Assembly (NCBI RefSeq): GCF_029852145.1
Contig: NC_079973.1
Coordinates: 4,340,001 to 4,404,000 of the forward strand
DNA: 64,000 nt
From: Microplitis mediator
Taxonomy: Eukaryota > Arthropoda > Insecta > Hymenoptera > Braconidae
Direction: 5' to 3'
This document shows positions 46,901-57,746 of the stretch, one piece after another (the first letter of the stretch is position 1; each line of letters opens with the position of its first letter). Under the pieces are notes generated by a model, which ran no database searches, was not told where the DNA came from, and saw only the letters and a list, made by a program, of their open reading frames with translations. A program made the position numbers and the translations under genes.

Positions 46901-48508
46901 TGCGTTTACCGTCAAATCAGTTCATGGGCAATCAACAGCAACCTAGTGTACCTGTACCCGGACCAGCGGCATTCCGAGGAATGCAGAGTAACCAATTTGT
47001 TAGGCAACAGCTGAGAGCTCAACAGGGCGGTCCTGGAATGAACCCTCAGCAGAGTATGTTTACTCCCCAGCAGCAGCAGAATATGTACGCCATGCAGCAG
47101 GGAATGAATCAAAACTACGCGGGTTATGGTGGACAGCAGATGATTTCTCAGCAGCAACAGCAAGCCGCTCAGCAGCAACAGCAAAGTCAACAGCAAGCAC
47201 AACAACAGGCGCAACAGCAACAGCAACAACAGCAGCAGCAGCAGATGCTCCAGCAGCAGGCGCAGCAACAAGTTCAGCAGCAGGGAATGATGACGCAGCA
47301 GAGTATGATGTTCCAGAACCAACAGCAAATGATGGGAGCACAGAGAAACCAGGAATACATGCAGCAGCAGAGAATGCAGGCAGGTGTCGGGCCGCGACCG
47401 CCGTATCTTCAGGCTCCGAATGTCACGATGAATACGATGGGCCCGATGGGTGGGGGAGTTCAAAATCAGCCTGCGCCTCCTTACAGACAAGCTGGTGGTA
47501 AACCTACGGCTGTCGGCGTTGGAGCTTCCAGCATAGCCATGCAGTCTAATCCACAATATCAGGTTAATTATTAATTTATCACTAATTATTTACTCGACAT
47601 TTTCAGACAGTGCTCCCATTTTTTCAAGATATTCGATGACTTTCAACTGTCATAATCATACTAAAATTAGGGCGTGTTCAGAAACACTCTCTGGTGAAAC
47701 CAGAGGTGCGGTTTAAAATTACAAAGGTACTAATCACACCTGGATAGGTAATTTTTCATCTCCAGAGTGTATTTCTGAACACGCCCTTAGTAAATATCAG
47801 GTACTGGGTCTCTTTACGTGGTAAAAAAATACATGTTGACTTTGTATTGAAAATATAAATTTTATTTATCAATTAAAAAAAAATTAGAGCATTAATTGAA
47901 AAAAGGATAATTTCCCCGAGATATAGGTTTGAAAAAAAAAAGATTTACAGCTGATATCAATTAGAAGTTAAACGAAATTTGTTACATGAATTTCATTAAA
48001 ATCTTCATGTCAATTTTATAATTCAAATTTTAAAATTTTGAAGGTTCAAATTTATTTACCAAATTTCGTTTGACTCCCAATTGATAACATCTGAAAATAA
48101 TTTTTTTTTAAATCTATATCTCGGTGAAATTGCAACTGCGGTGACTTTTTTTCAATTTATACTTCTATTTATTTTAAATTAATTAACAAAATTTGAATGC
48201 AGGTGACAGTTTAAAGTCATTGAATATTTAAAAAAAAGCGGGAGACACTGTCTGAGAATGCCCTTAATTAATGTTTTTAAATAATTAATTGTGACTTTTA
48301 TGTTATTTAGGCGCAGCAACGTCTTCGTCAGCAAATGCTAGTAATCCAACAGCAGCAACAGGCCCAACAGCAAGCCCAGCAGCAACAACAAGTACAACAA
48401 CAAACGGGTAATGGAGGTCAGCAACAAACACCTCAGTTAGTTGCTCATCTACAAAGACAACATCAACAACCTCAGCATCCTTATCAGCATCAACCGCCGC
48501 CGTATTGA
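40939..48508 (+). CDS. kto: Mediator complex subunit 12 (MED12, kohtalo)
   Basis: A subunit of the Mediator CDK8 kinase module; it activates CDK8-cyclin C and links signalling factors to RNA polymerase II. Exons 40939-41482, 41558-47562 and 48311-48508 join in phase to 2248 residues. The N-terminus has the signature KRPLKRPRLGPPDVYPQ..PKQKEDELT (the kinase-module activating segment), then the Med12 domain (KDNFWPVTARTKSGIEAWFKDL). An LCEWAV-type block is at about residue 575 (DILCQWAVSAERWGEHRAMAV). The C-terminus after about residue 1840 is Pro/Gln-rich and ends in long Gln runs that continue into the last exon. Two adjacent Met codons open the ORF; either may start. Reading into intron 2 would end after three more codons (V-N-Y-stop), so a shorter isoform is possible. 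The 6-kb middle exon is unusual. Confidence 0.96.
47049..47360 (+). repeat. Poly-glutamine-coding CAG/CAA tract of MED12
   Basis: Mixed CAG and CAA codons, broken by Ala, Met and Ser, code the Gln-rich (opa-type) region. Antisense ORFs here (leucine- or alanine-rich, minus strand) are shadows. Confidence 0.85.
47605..48265. mobile_element. CAGACAGTGCC-family MITE filling MED12 intron 2
   Basis: Ends TTTTCAGACAGTGCTCCC and GGGAGACACTGTCTGAGAAT. The copy is longer than its relative at 6172-6576 partly because another element inserted at 47670. It makes up nearly the whole 748-bp intron. Confidence 0.7.
47670..47786. mobile_element. 117-bp MITE with TTA duplications (PIF/Harbinger-like), nested
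   Basis: The ends GGGCGTGTTCAGAAACACTC and GAGTGTATTTCTGAACACGC are inverted repeats; TTA flanks both sides (47667-47669, 47787-47789). TWA-type 3-bp duplication suits PIF/Harbinger. It is inserted inside the larger CAGACAGTGCC element. Confidence 0.75.
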
Positions 48509-49520
48509 TACCATGTAACTAGAAAATATACATACGGCATTTACATTATTAAATTATTTGAAAAAACTTTCATTTTGTTACTTCCAGACAGTTAATGTAA
48601 AAATTTATAAATTATCGAGATTATAATTTGTCTGCAATATACATAGGTCACCATAGCGCTCGTGAGGTTTTACGTATTTTTAGAATTATTTTCTTTTTAA
48701 ATGGGAGAGACAACAGCTTTTTTTTCAGTATCATTTTAACTATGATATAAACAATTAAGATTTGAAAATAAAATTTGGCAATTTGCCTCATTTCATATTT
48801 TTACAACGATCATGTTTAAGATATAAATTATTATTATTATTATTATTAAAAATGAATTGAAGATTCACGGTAGTCGATTAGTCTGTATCATACAGAATTA
48901 ATTTATCAACTGTATATATTCACTGCCACCTTCGAGTAATTTGTAGGCGGGATTACAAAAAAAATAATTAATTATTTGAATTTATTTTAAGTTTCTGAAT
49001 CTTAAGTTATTGTGTAGTAAACAAATTAATTACTGTTTAATTAAATGAATTAGTTAATTTTAAAACTTCGCCCAATTAACTGTAAAATTAAAATTTATTG
49101 AATAAATAATTTATATATAATTGAAAAGTGTTTTATTAATAATTTTATTTGTTTAAAATATTTGATAATTATCAAAATTTATAAGTGATGGGTGAATAAC
49201 AGCAGCAAAGTTACGGGCCACTCTTCATAGAGAATCATCTACACTCATCTCCACCCACCCTCATATGGATCTGAACTCAAAAAATTAATTTTTCTTAGGC
49301 CTTGTTTGGGTTTTTCTTACTAGAAAACATCATAATGAACAAAAAACGTTTATATTGTGATGGCCCATTATAAATTATAATAATTAAGACGAGATATTTA
49401 TGAAAAAATAAAAATGAGATTTTAAAAAATTAGGCGGCAAATTTTATTTAATATTTTTACAACGATTGAGTATAAGATATAAATTATTATTATTATTATG
49501 AGTATGAATGAACTGGTGAC
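48509..49520. other. MED12 3' flank and RFC4 3' flank (convergent)
   Basis: MED12 3' UTR with AATAAA signals at about 48768 and 49104. It also holds a decayed extra copy of the RFC4 last exon (listed separately). Otherwise AT-rich without a gene. Confidence 0.5.
48787..48956 (-). pseudogene. Decayed duplicate of the RFC4 terminal exon
   Basis: On the minus strand it reads AYKLLEGGSEYIQLIN then stop, matching the live exon's AYRLLEGGSEYIQLIN but ending where the live gene continues with LCC. The similarity extends into the 3' flank (ATAATAATAATAATTTATATCTTA, TCGTTGTAAAAATAT), giving about 170 bp matching 49445-49616. The upstream edge has GTAATC in place of the CAG acceptor, so it cannot be spliced as in the live gene. 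Clearly a relic of local duplication. Confidence 0.8.
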
Positions 49521-52376
49521 TTAATGTCGCTGATTAGCTTGCATAATAACGCAGCATAAATTTATCAGCTGTATATATTCACTACCACCTTCAAGTAATC
49601 TATACGCACACTCCTGAAAAATAAAATCCATAATATGAATTGATTGTAAAATTAAAATTGAATAATTTGAGTTAATAAATTTATATTCTATAATTTAATA
49701 CAATTATTTATCAAGTCCACTTAATTTATTATTAATTGAGGGCATTCTCAGACAGTGCCTCCACTTTTTGAAAATTTTCAATGACATCTGTCATAATTGT
49801 AATAAAATTTTATTAATTAATTAAAAAAAAAATTAAAATCTTAATTGAATGAATGAAAACTTCACTGAGATATCGAATTTAAAAAAAAGTACTTGCAGTT
49901 ATTATCAATTAGGAGTTGAACGAAAGTTGAATAAATTTTACCCTTCAGAATTTCAAAATTCGAATTATAAAGAAAATGAAGATTCTACTGGAATTTATTT
50001 TCTATATTTCGTTTGACTCCCAATTGATATCAACCGTAAGTAATTTTTTTTTAAATCCATATTTCAGAATTGTCTTTTTTTCAATTAATGCTTTAATTTT
50101 CCTTTAATTAGTCTGTCAATGGCCTGAGATGAATAATAAATATAAGAAACAATAAAAATGATTTCTTACCGCAAGTTTTTCTCCAATGAAAGCTTTCTGT
50201 TTATCGTTAAAATCATCAGACATTATTATTCTATCACTGAGCTGCTCTATAAGTTGAGAAGTAGCAAAAGCCTCCAGCAGAAACTCATCAACAAACTCCT
50301 CGACTTTACTAAAGTCTTTACCCTGACAAACTTCCAACAGTCTATTCAACCACCTGTCCGGTACCACCTATTAATCCAGTCACATGAAAGTTATCACATT
50401 ATAAAAAGATCGCTGATGAATAACATGATTACAAAACTATTAATAAAACAAACTTACTCCGGTAACTTCAACGACGTCATCAACAGTAATCTCGATGTCT
50501 TTTCCTTTCAGTCGCGTTACGGACTGAAGGGAAGTGATTGCTTTACGCAAATCCCCTCCTGACGCATCAACCAGCTTAGTCAGCACATATTTATCAGCAG
50601 CAAGATTTTCTTCCTTGCAGATGTACTCCAGTCGCTCGATTATTTTTTCCTGACCGAGCGGTTTGAACCGGAACTTCGTACAACGGGAAGTCAATGGCTC
50701 AATAATACGCGATACGTAATTACAAATTAAACAGAAACGAGTACTGTGGGATTCCTTCTCCATTGTACGACGTAGTGCGGATTGCGCCGCGTGCGTCATA
50801 CTGTCTGCCTCGTCGAGTATGATAATTTTGAAAGGTGGACATGGAGTTCCGCTGCAAATTATTACTTATTATTAGTCATTAGACGTTAGAAAATCTATTA
50901 ATAAATCTAATTTATTCTTTTTTAAATCACGAAACCTCAGAATTTAGTCGTTTTCACGTGAACTACAACGGTCGCAGGTTCAAATTCTGCAGGAATAGCG
51001 AGGAGACCAAATCTCCGGGTGCTAAAACCACTGGGGTTTTTAATGTTTGCTTCTTTAAAACCAAAGACTGACTCTTCGAGTCTTGATCATGAGAATTGAA
51101 AGCAGTTTTACTGTCTCGTTGATAATAAAAAATATCAATTACTAGATAAATATCTTTGAGTTACAACGAGGCTATTACCTTACATAATTTTAAACCTGGA
51201 TCATCGTAGAACTCAAACCTTTTACTAAATCATCATCGGATAATTATTTATTTATTTATTTTAATTAGAAGTGTCATGATCTTGAAATTAGCAGACAATT
51301 AACAATTTTCGAAAAAAAAGAAAAGTAAAAATATCCACATGTAGAAAATTAAAAAAATTATATGTGCAATTTTTTAAAATATTTTTTTTAAATGATTTTT
51401 TAGAAAATCCAAAAATTATTAGACGTCAGTTAATTTCAGTAATGATCCTAAAGTTAACAGACAATTTATTTTTGGATTTTTTTTTTTTTTGATAAATTAA
51501 TTATAAAAAAAAAAAACTAAAAATATGCACAGTAAGAAAATTTAAAAAACTATAGGTGCAATTTTTTAAAATATATATTTTTTGTAATTTATCGTATCGA
51601 AAAAAAATACAAAAATTATTAGACGTCAAATAATTTCAGTATCATATTTATGAGTGTAAACGTGGCAGACATGAGAAGATTTATAAGTTTGGAATAAATT
51701 ACTTAATTAAATAAAATAATGAAATTAAAAAAATGCGCATACTGATTTTTCAAATATTTAAATACGCATTTTTCGATTTTTCTCATACTGACATTTTATT
51801 TATTCATTCAAAAATTTTAAAAATTCCTAAATGTCAATAACATTTACATTCATTTCTATCATATTTGAGTATCAAAATATATAAATACATACTCAGGTCT
51901 GGTAGCAGATGCTGTCAACTGTGAGAATGATTTGACTTTGTCTCTGATGACTTGAATTCCTCTCTCATCCGAAGCGTTGAGCTCCAGAATACGACTTTTG
52001 TAAACATTTCCAAATAATTGCCGAGCAGCTGCCAGTATCGTACTAGTTTTACCAGTACCAGGTGGTCCATAAAACAACAAATTTGGAAAATCACCACCTG
52101 ACATGCTCTGTCGCAGTACTTCCACTACTTCATTTTGCTCTACGACATCCTCGACAGTTCTTGGTCGACTTGATTAAAAACAAAAAAAAAATTAAATCAA
52201 TACATCATATATTTGTTCAATCAAAATTACTCATCTTTTAATTATTTAAAACATAACAATATTACGTACTATTTTTCAACCCATGGAGGTGCTGGACCAG
52301 CTTTTCCTTCCTTGGACTTTGTTGGTTTTTTGACATCACCAGGTCCCAATTTACCGGTTTTTAAAAATGCATGCAT
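49521..52376 (-). CDS. RfC4: Replication factor C subunit 4 (clamp-loader ATPase)
   Basis: An AAA+ subunit of the RFC complex that loads PCNA on primed DNA. Five exons, right to left: 52270-52376, 51893-52168, 50458-50851, 50170-50367, 49521-49613; 355 residues. Start MHAFLKTGKL, then PPWVEKYRPRTVEDV (RFC box II), FYGPPGTGKTS (Walker A), ELNASDERGI, IILDEADSMT (Walker B), CNYVSRIIEPLTSRC with the SRC arginine-finger motif, then the C-terminal collar ending LLEGGSEYIQLINLCC. The N-terminus and C-terminus fit RFC4 (p37) better than RFC2. It converges on MED12. The largest intron (50852-51892) is stuffed with MITEs. Confidence 0.95.
49738..50110. mobile_element. CAGACAGTGCC-family MITE, truncated, RFC4 intron 4
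   Basis: The left end GGGCATTCTCAGACAGTGCC is intact; the internal AATTAGGAGTT...CCCAATTGATATCAA segments match other copies, but the right terminal repeat is missing. Confidence 0.6.
51270..51860. mobile_element. Three MITEs in tandem, RFC4 intron 2
   Basis: Two ATGATxCTGAAGTTAGC copies (about 51276-51440 and 51441-51645) abut a GTGTAAACGTGGCAGACAT / TGTCAATAACATTTACATTC element (about 51645-51855). Confidence 0.65.
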
Positions 52377-52520
52377 TTTTACCCTCTATTTATTTACTGA
52401 AAATATTAAATAATTTAATTTCGTAGTTCTATTAATTTAATTCGCAACTTCGGTTATTGATTCGATAACTAGGTTATGAACTCCAAGCGACGACAAACTT
52501 TACGGAATGCAGCGAAAGTC

Positions 52521-52592
52521 TTTCCCGCCAACTACCGAATTTTTATTTTTACTTTTTTAAAAATTTTCTTACCGATCGAGTAGTGCGCGAAA
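52521..52592 (-). promoter_or_regulatory. Two E2F-type sites upstream of RFC4
   Basis: TTTCCCGC at 52521-52528 and, on the other strand, GCGCGAAA at 52585-52592 both match the TTTSSCGC E2F consensus. They lie 145 and 210 bp upstream of the RFC4 ATG. S-phase genes of this class are known E2F targets; binding here is inferred. Confidence 0.6.
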
Positions 52593-53329
52593 TTTAAATT
52601 TCAAACTTCATTGGGTATTTTACTAAATAAATCTACTCAATAAAAAAAATTACAATGTAAAGAAAATTTGAATTATTATTTGAAATCAATTAATGAAACT
52701 CCAAGAATAATTATCATGGATGACAATTCAAAATAAACATTTTATTTAATGTTAATTTTGTATTAAATTGTGTGCTACATAGTAAAAAAAATTTAGTGAA
52801 AATGAATGTAGCAGACATCAGACAATTTAAAAATTTTAAATAAATAAATTAATTTAAATAATGAATGTAAAAAAATGCGCGCGCTGATTTTTAAATTGTC
52901 TAAATCCGCACTTTTTCATTTTCTTTCTACTCACATTTTATTTATTTAATCAAAAATTCAAAAAATTCCTAATTGTCAGTTACATTCGCACTCAAAAAAT
53001 TAACACAATTCTGTGTTAAAACAAAATTCTACACTAATTTTGATGTTCCTTTACTCTGTAAAAAACTAGGAGTGAATTCGGAGTGATTACGAATTTTATT
53101 TAAATCCGAATTCACTCGGAGTTCCGGAGTTTAAAAAAAAAAAACACATAAAATTTTTAACACAGACTTTATTCTCAACGCAAATGAGTAAACTTTTTCT
53201 GTGTAATTTTTCTGATAAAATTTTAAGAATGAAAATCCCTTGACGAGGATAAATTGGAAATATTCATTAATGATCATACGTCATGAATGAACGCACGTCT
53301 TGCGGTGAGCTTTCGTAGAAATAAAAAAG
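52593..53329. other. Intergenic, RFC4 to first GGT gene
   Basis: It holds a GTGAAAATGAATGTAGCAGA / TTACATTCGCACTC element at about 52797-53002 and a short block of GGAGTGAATTCGGAGTGATT repeats (53068-53130) that recurs in both GGT genes. No gene is seen. Confidence 0.55.
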
Positions 53330-53398
53330 TGGGAGGTGTAACAGATTAAAAACTGATAGTCGTAATATTAATATGTATAGTTGTAAGATCTATAAAAG
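53330..53398 (+). promoter_or_regulatory. Core promoter of GGT gene 1
   Basis: A TATA box (TATAAAAG, 53391-53398) lies 86 bp before the ATG. An upstream GGGAGGTGTAACAGATTAAA module recurs at 58431-58458 before GGT gene 2, so the duplication included the promoter. Confidence 0.65.
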
Positions 53399-53476
53399 AA
53401 GTCTCTTGGATTTTCAACATGCAGTAAAATTTTAGATTTATACTACGTAACATCCATCTGTGTTCAAGAATTAATC

Positions 53477-56400
53477 ATGTTTGGGTAAATAATTATTTTA
53501 TTATTTAACAGTAATTGCGATCCGGTAAAAATTTTCTTAATCGACAAGTGAATTTTTGTGATTAATATAAATATAGTCGGTTTTTTGTGTTAAACATTTT
53601 AGTAAAATGAATTAATTGTCTAATTATTCAAATTATTAGAATAATTAATAATTATTTATTCCGTAGTAAATTAAAATTCTAATTTATGAAAACCCTTAGA
53701 AAAATATCGTTCCTTGATATTAATTTTTTATTCAGTGAGAATATTTTCAAGATCAAAATATTTACTGATATCAATAATAAAGATCAGTAATTAAACTTAT
53801 TAATTTAAAATGAGTGTGAATGTAGCAGACATCAGACGAATTTAAAATTAATAATAGAGTAAATAATTGATAAAATAAAATTTTGAAAAAATGCGCATTT
53901 AAAAAATTAAAAAAATTAATAAGTGCATTTTTTAAAAATTTTATTTTATTAATTATTTACTCTATTTATTTATAATTTCAAATTTGTCTGATGTCTGCTA
54001 CATTCACACTCGTAATCTAAAACCGATTATAAAAAAACGTTAATTTAAATAATTTTAACGTAATTAAAAAATAATCAATGAAAAAATTTAACAATCAGAG
54101 ATTATTATCAATTTATATAGATATATATTGTCAATATCACTATTTATTTAAAAAAGATAAAAATTATATCAAAATTGGAATCTTTATCACTATCGAAAGA
54201 TAGAGAAAATTAAATTATGAATTGATATGATACTGATTTATAAGTTTAGTGTTAATGAAATTAATTAAATATTTATCTTATTTATATAGAAGATATTGAT
54301 AAATTAATTTTCATTGCCATAAAACGTGTTATGGAAGATCTCATTTGATAGAATAATTAAAACAGACTTGGAAATTTTTAACTTTGATATTCATTTTGTT
54401 AATAAACATTTTGAATATTTAAAAAATTATACGAAACTTGAAATTTTACGAAAGATTTTGGGTCAATAAATGTTACTAATTTTGAGGTAAAATATTTTAA
54501 TTAAAGATATTGAGAATGAACTCTAACGTAGTGTAGAAAATTAAGTATCTCACTCATCAATTTTAATGAAAATTCAATGCGGATTAGTTCCGTTTGAAAA
54601 ATAAAAGCTATTAATTTAAAAATTTATGAAGATAAATAATTTATTAAGTTACAGAATTTGATTACTGACAATTTAATTTTCAATTTCAGTTTTTCAAAAA
54701 AAATTATAATCAGCGCATTTGCGGGGTTTGCCATTTTAATACTCATCATTACGACAAGTGTCGTTTTTGTGACGACTTTTTATTCAAAAAATCAAGAAAC
54801 GAAATTTGTCAGCTCATCGCCCTTAGGAATCTATAAAAAGGTTTGTTAATTTAACAATTGTTCAAATAAAAAATATATACAACAGTCATAAAAAAATCAA
54901 ACCCAGTATTAAAAAATCATATGTAGAAAATTACTCAATATAATTATATATAAATATATATAATGGTTTTCTATACATATATAATCTAATTTAAATTTAT
55001 AAATCGTAAATAAAAACTTAATTAAAAAAATTATATATTAATGAACAATGATTATTATGGTAAAATAGGCAGCAGTGTCGTCAAGTGGAGAAGAATGCGC
55101 AGATATAGGAAATAAAATGCTTCTAAAAAATGGTTCTGCTGTAGATGCTGCAATCGCAACACTATTGTGCGAAGGAGTCTCATCACTTCATAGGTATTAT
55201 AGGATATCCATAATTTATAAACTATACGATCACCATAAATTATTTAGTTAATTTACTTTCTGTCAGAGGAAAATCCTCTCGTTTCTTGACGTCATATAAT
55301 TAATTTACATTAATCGTCGTGTAATTATTGTACTAATGACAAAAACTTTTTATAAATCAAACATGAAATCATCAAGTGAGTGTTTTTTAATAGTAATTGA
55401 CTTTTTTAATTCTTAGTATGGGATTGGGAGGTGGATTTTTGATGACAATTTGGGACGCTAAGACTAAAAAAGCTGAGTTTCTTAATGCAAAAGAAAGCGC
55501 GCCAGCTAAAGCTACGAAGGATATGTATGTGGGTGATGCCACTGCATCTAAGCGAGGTAAATATTGAGAAGCTAAAATGTAAATTTAAAATATTGTATAA
55601 ATAAAAATAATAATTCTGAAAATTATAACTGAATTCAGGTGGAAAAGCTGTAGCAATTCCGGGCGAACTATTAGGGTACTGGGAAGCCCATAGAAAATAC
55701 GGAAGACTCGATTGGGCAGATTTATTCACACCGACGATCGAACTTTGTGAGCGAGGAGCTTTGGTGAATTTCTATCTAGCTGACAGAATAAAATCTAAAT
55801 TATCTTATATCAAAGCTGAGCCTACTTTAGCTGAAATTCTTATCGATCCGCGAACAAATTCAACATGGAAGGTAATATCATATCTTCTACTTGGATCTTT
55901 TTATAAAATATTTATCAAAGTCTTTGAAGAAAATACAATAATATATTTATTGCAGGTCGGAGACAGAATAAAGAGGCCGAGACTAGCAGAAACTTTGAAG
56001 GCGATAGCTAAATACAATGTCAGTGTCTTTTACAATGGGAGTATGGGTGAAGAAATCGTAAAAGAGATTCAAGGCTTTGGTGGAATTATTGAAATGAACG
56101 ACTTACGGAATTACAGGTACAGTAACGAGTTACTAACTGATAACAATTTAATTTATTGTATGACAATATTTAATGTTGGTGATAACAGGGTTGAATGGAA
56201 GAAGCCGATAACATCAAAGCTCGGTAATTTAACAATTCATTCGGCAGCATTACCCGGTTCAGGAGTAATATTAACATTTATACTTAACGTACTCGAAAAG
56301 TTTCTTCCTATGGGCATTAGCGAAGAAATATTCTGGCAGCGTATCGTGGAAACATTCAAATGGGCGTACGCTCACCGTACAGAGCTAGGCGACGATAGAT

Positions 56401-57746
56401 TTGTTGAGTTAGGTACGTAAAAAAAATAATAATATATACTAAATATGAGGAGAAACTCTCATGGTCATATATCAAGGTTTCATTGACGAAGACTTACCAA
56501 GGACATAATTAATACTTTTTAGATGACTTAATTTCCAATCTAACGTCCAAGAGTTACGCCGAAGAAATCCGTGAAAAAATAAAAGACAACTGGACAAGTA
56601 ATGACCCCAAGTTTTACGGAGTAATCACGGGTACTCCGATGGACTCTGGAACTGCACAAGTATCCGTATTGGCTCCTGATGGTTCAGCGGTATCTGTAAC
56701 ATCATCAATAAATCAAATGTAAATTTTAAAAACAGTCAACACTGTTTACTATTTGTTATCAAATATAATCATCTAATTGTTGATTGTTAATTTATAGATT
56801 AGGAGCATTGATACGGTCAAAGTCTACCGGGATAATATTTAATAACCAAATGGATGATTTTAGTACCCCAAATGTTGCTAATGGATATGGTTTACCTCCT
56901 TCTCCATCTAATTTTATAGCGCCAGGCAAGAGACCGCTCAGTTCTATGTCTCCAACAATTATTGTAAGTACCACAACCGGTTATCAGTAGAGTGGGGAGT
57001 TTTTCTAGCGCGAAGTGATAATTTTAATACTCAGATAATTTACATTGATTTTATTTCGTAGGTCGATGAGAAAAGAGAAGTCCAGCTGGTTATAGGAGCG
57101 GCTGGAGGATCAAAAATTACCACGGGAGTTGCATTGACCATCATAATGAACCTCTGGCGTCAACATAACATCAAAGAAGCCATCGACATCCGACGACTTC
57201 ATCATCAAGTATGTAGTTTTTCTTTATATCTATTAATGTCGTATTTATTATCAATAATTACTCTGTAAAAATTCGGAGTAATTACGGATTTTTAAAAAAT
57301 CCGAATTCATTCCGTCACTGGTAGTGCTGGAGTTTTTAAAAAAAGTCAACCGCATATGGAGTAAATAGATTTCGGAGTAACCTGGATTTTATTTCAATCC
57401 GCATTCACTCTGATTCGGAGTCAATATTAAAATAAATTTCTTTTAGAAGTGAATTTCACTTCCAACCGGAGTTTCAATTTAAAAATGAACTCCCATTCGG
57501 AGTGAATTTCACTCGGAGGGAATTAAATAAATAAACTGACATCTTTTATTCTTCTAGTTGATACCAATGTCGATAGCTCCTGAATCAAATTTTTCTTCAA
57601 ATACACTAGAGTATTTAAAAGGTCTTAATCATACCGTAACTTTCGATGGATGGGGATGTGGCGTATCAGCGATATCTAAATTAAATCATCCCGGAGTAAC
57701 AGCTAACTCTGATTATCGTCGTCTGGGATCAGTCGCTGGTTTTTGA
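53477..57746 (+). CDS. Gamma-glutamyl transpeptidase homologue, copy 1, degenerate substrate site
   Basis: The family is an N-terminal-nucleophile enzyme that removes gamma-glutamyl groups from glutathione. Exons: 53477-53484, 54690-54840, 55069-55193, 55417-55556, 55639-55871, 55956-56116, 56189-56412, 56523-56718, 56798-56963, 57062-57208, 57558-57746; 579 residues. A type II anchor is at about residues 8-31. Kept: GLGGGF, catalytic Thr391 in SGTAQVSV (cleavage point and nucleophile), Asn411, Asp433, PLSSM, GAAGG. Changed relative to human GGT1: Arg107 to Lys120 (NAKESAP), Thr399 to Ser409 (VTSSIN), Glu420 to Gln430 (NNQMDD), all at the glutamate-binding site. The ORF is intact, so it is a maintained gene with probably weakened or altered activity. 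GGTs are major venom components in some braconid wasps (Aphidius); such a role here is inference. Confidence 0.92.
53808..54016. mobile_element. GTGTGAATGTAGCAGAC MITE in GGT-1 intron 1
   Basis: A well-preserved full copy: ATGAGTGTGAATGTAGCAGA to CTGCTACATTCACACTCGT, about 209 bp, with strong terminal repeats. Confidence 0.8.
57255..57525. repeat. Repeated 'ATTCGGAGT / ACTCCGAAT' block, GGT-1 intron 10
   Basis: Many direct and inverted copies of ATTCGGAGT, AATCCGAATTCA and GAGTGAATTTCACTCGGAG. A related block is at 61065-61385 in GGT-2 intron 3 and a short one at 53068-53130. The positions differ between the paralogues, so the insertions are independent of the gene duplication. Confidence 0.65.

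Noticed and set aside
46912..47556. Leucine- and alanine-rich minus-strand ORFs over MED12
   Set aside because: Antisense shadows of CAG/CAA repeats coding poly-Gln.
50975..51010. GGTTCAAATTC resembling a tRNA B box; possible tRNA or SINE head
   Set aside because: No A box at the right distance, no cloverleaf and no second copy noticed; chance match or very old relic.
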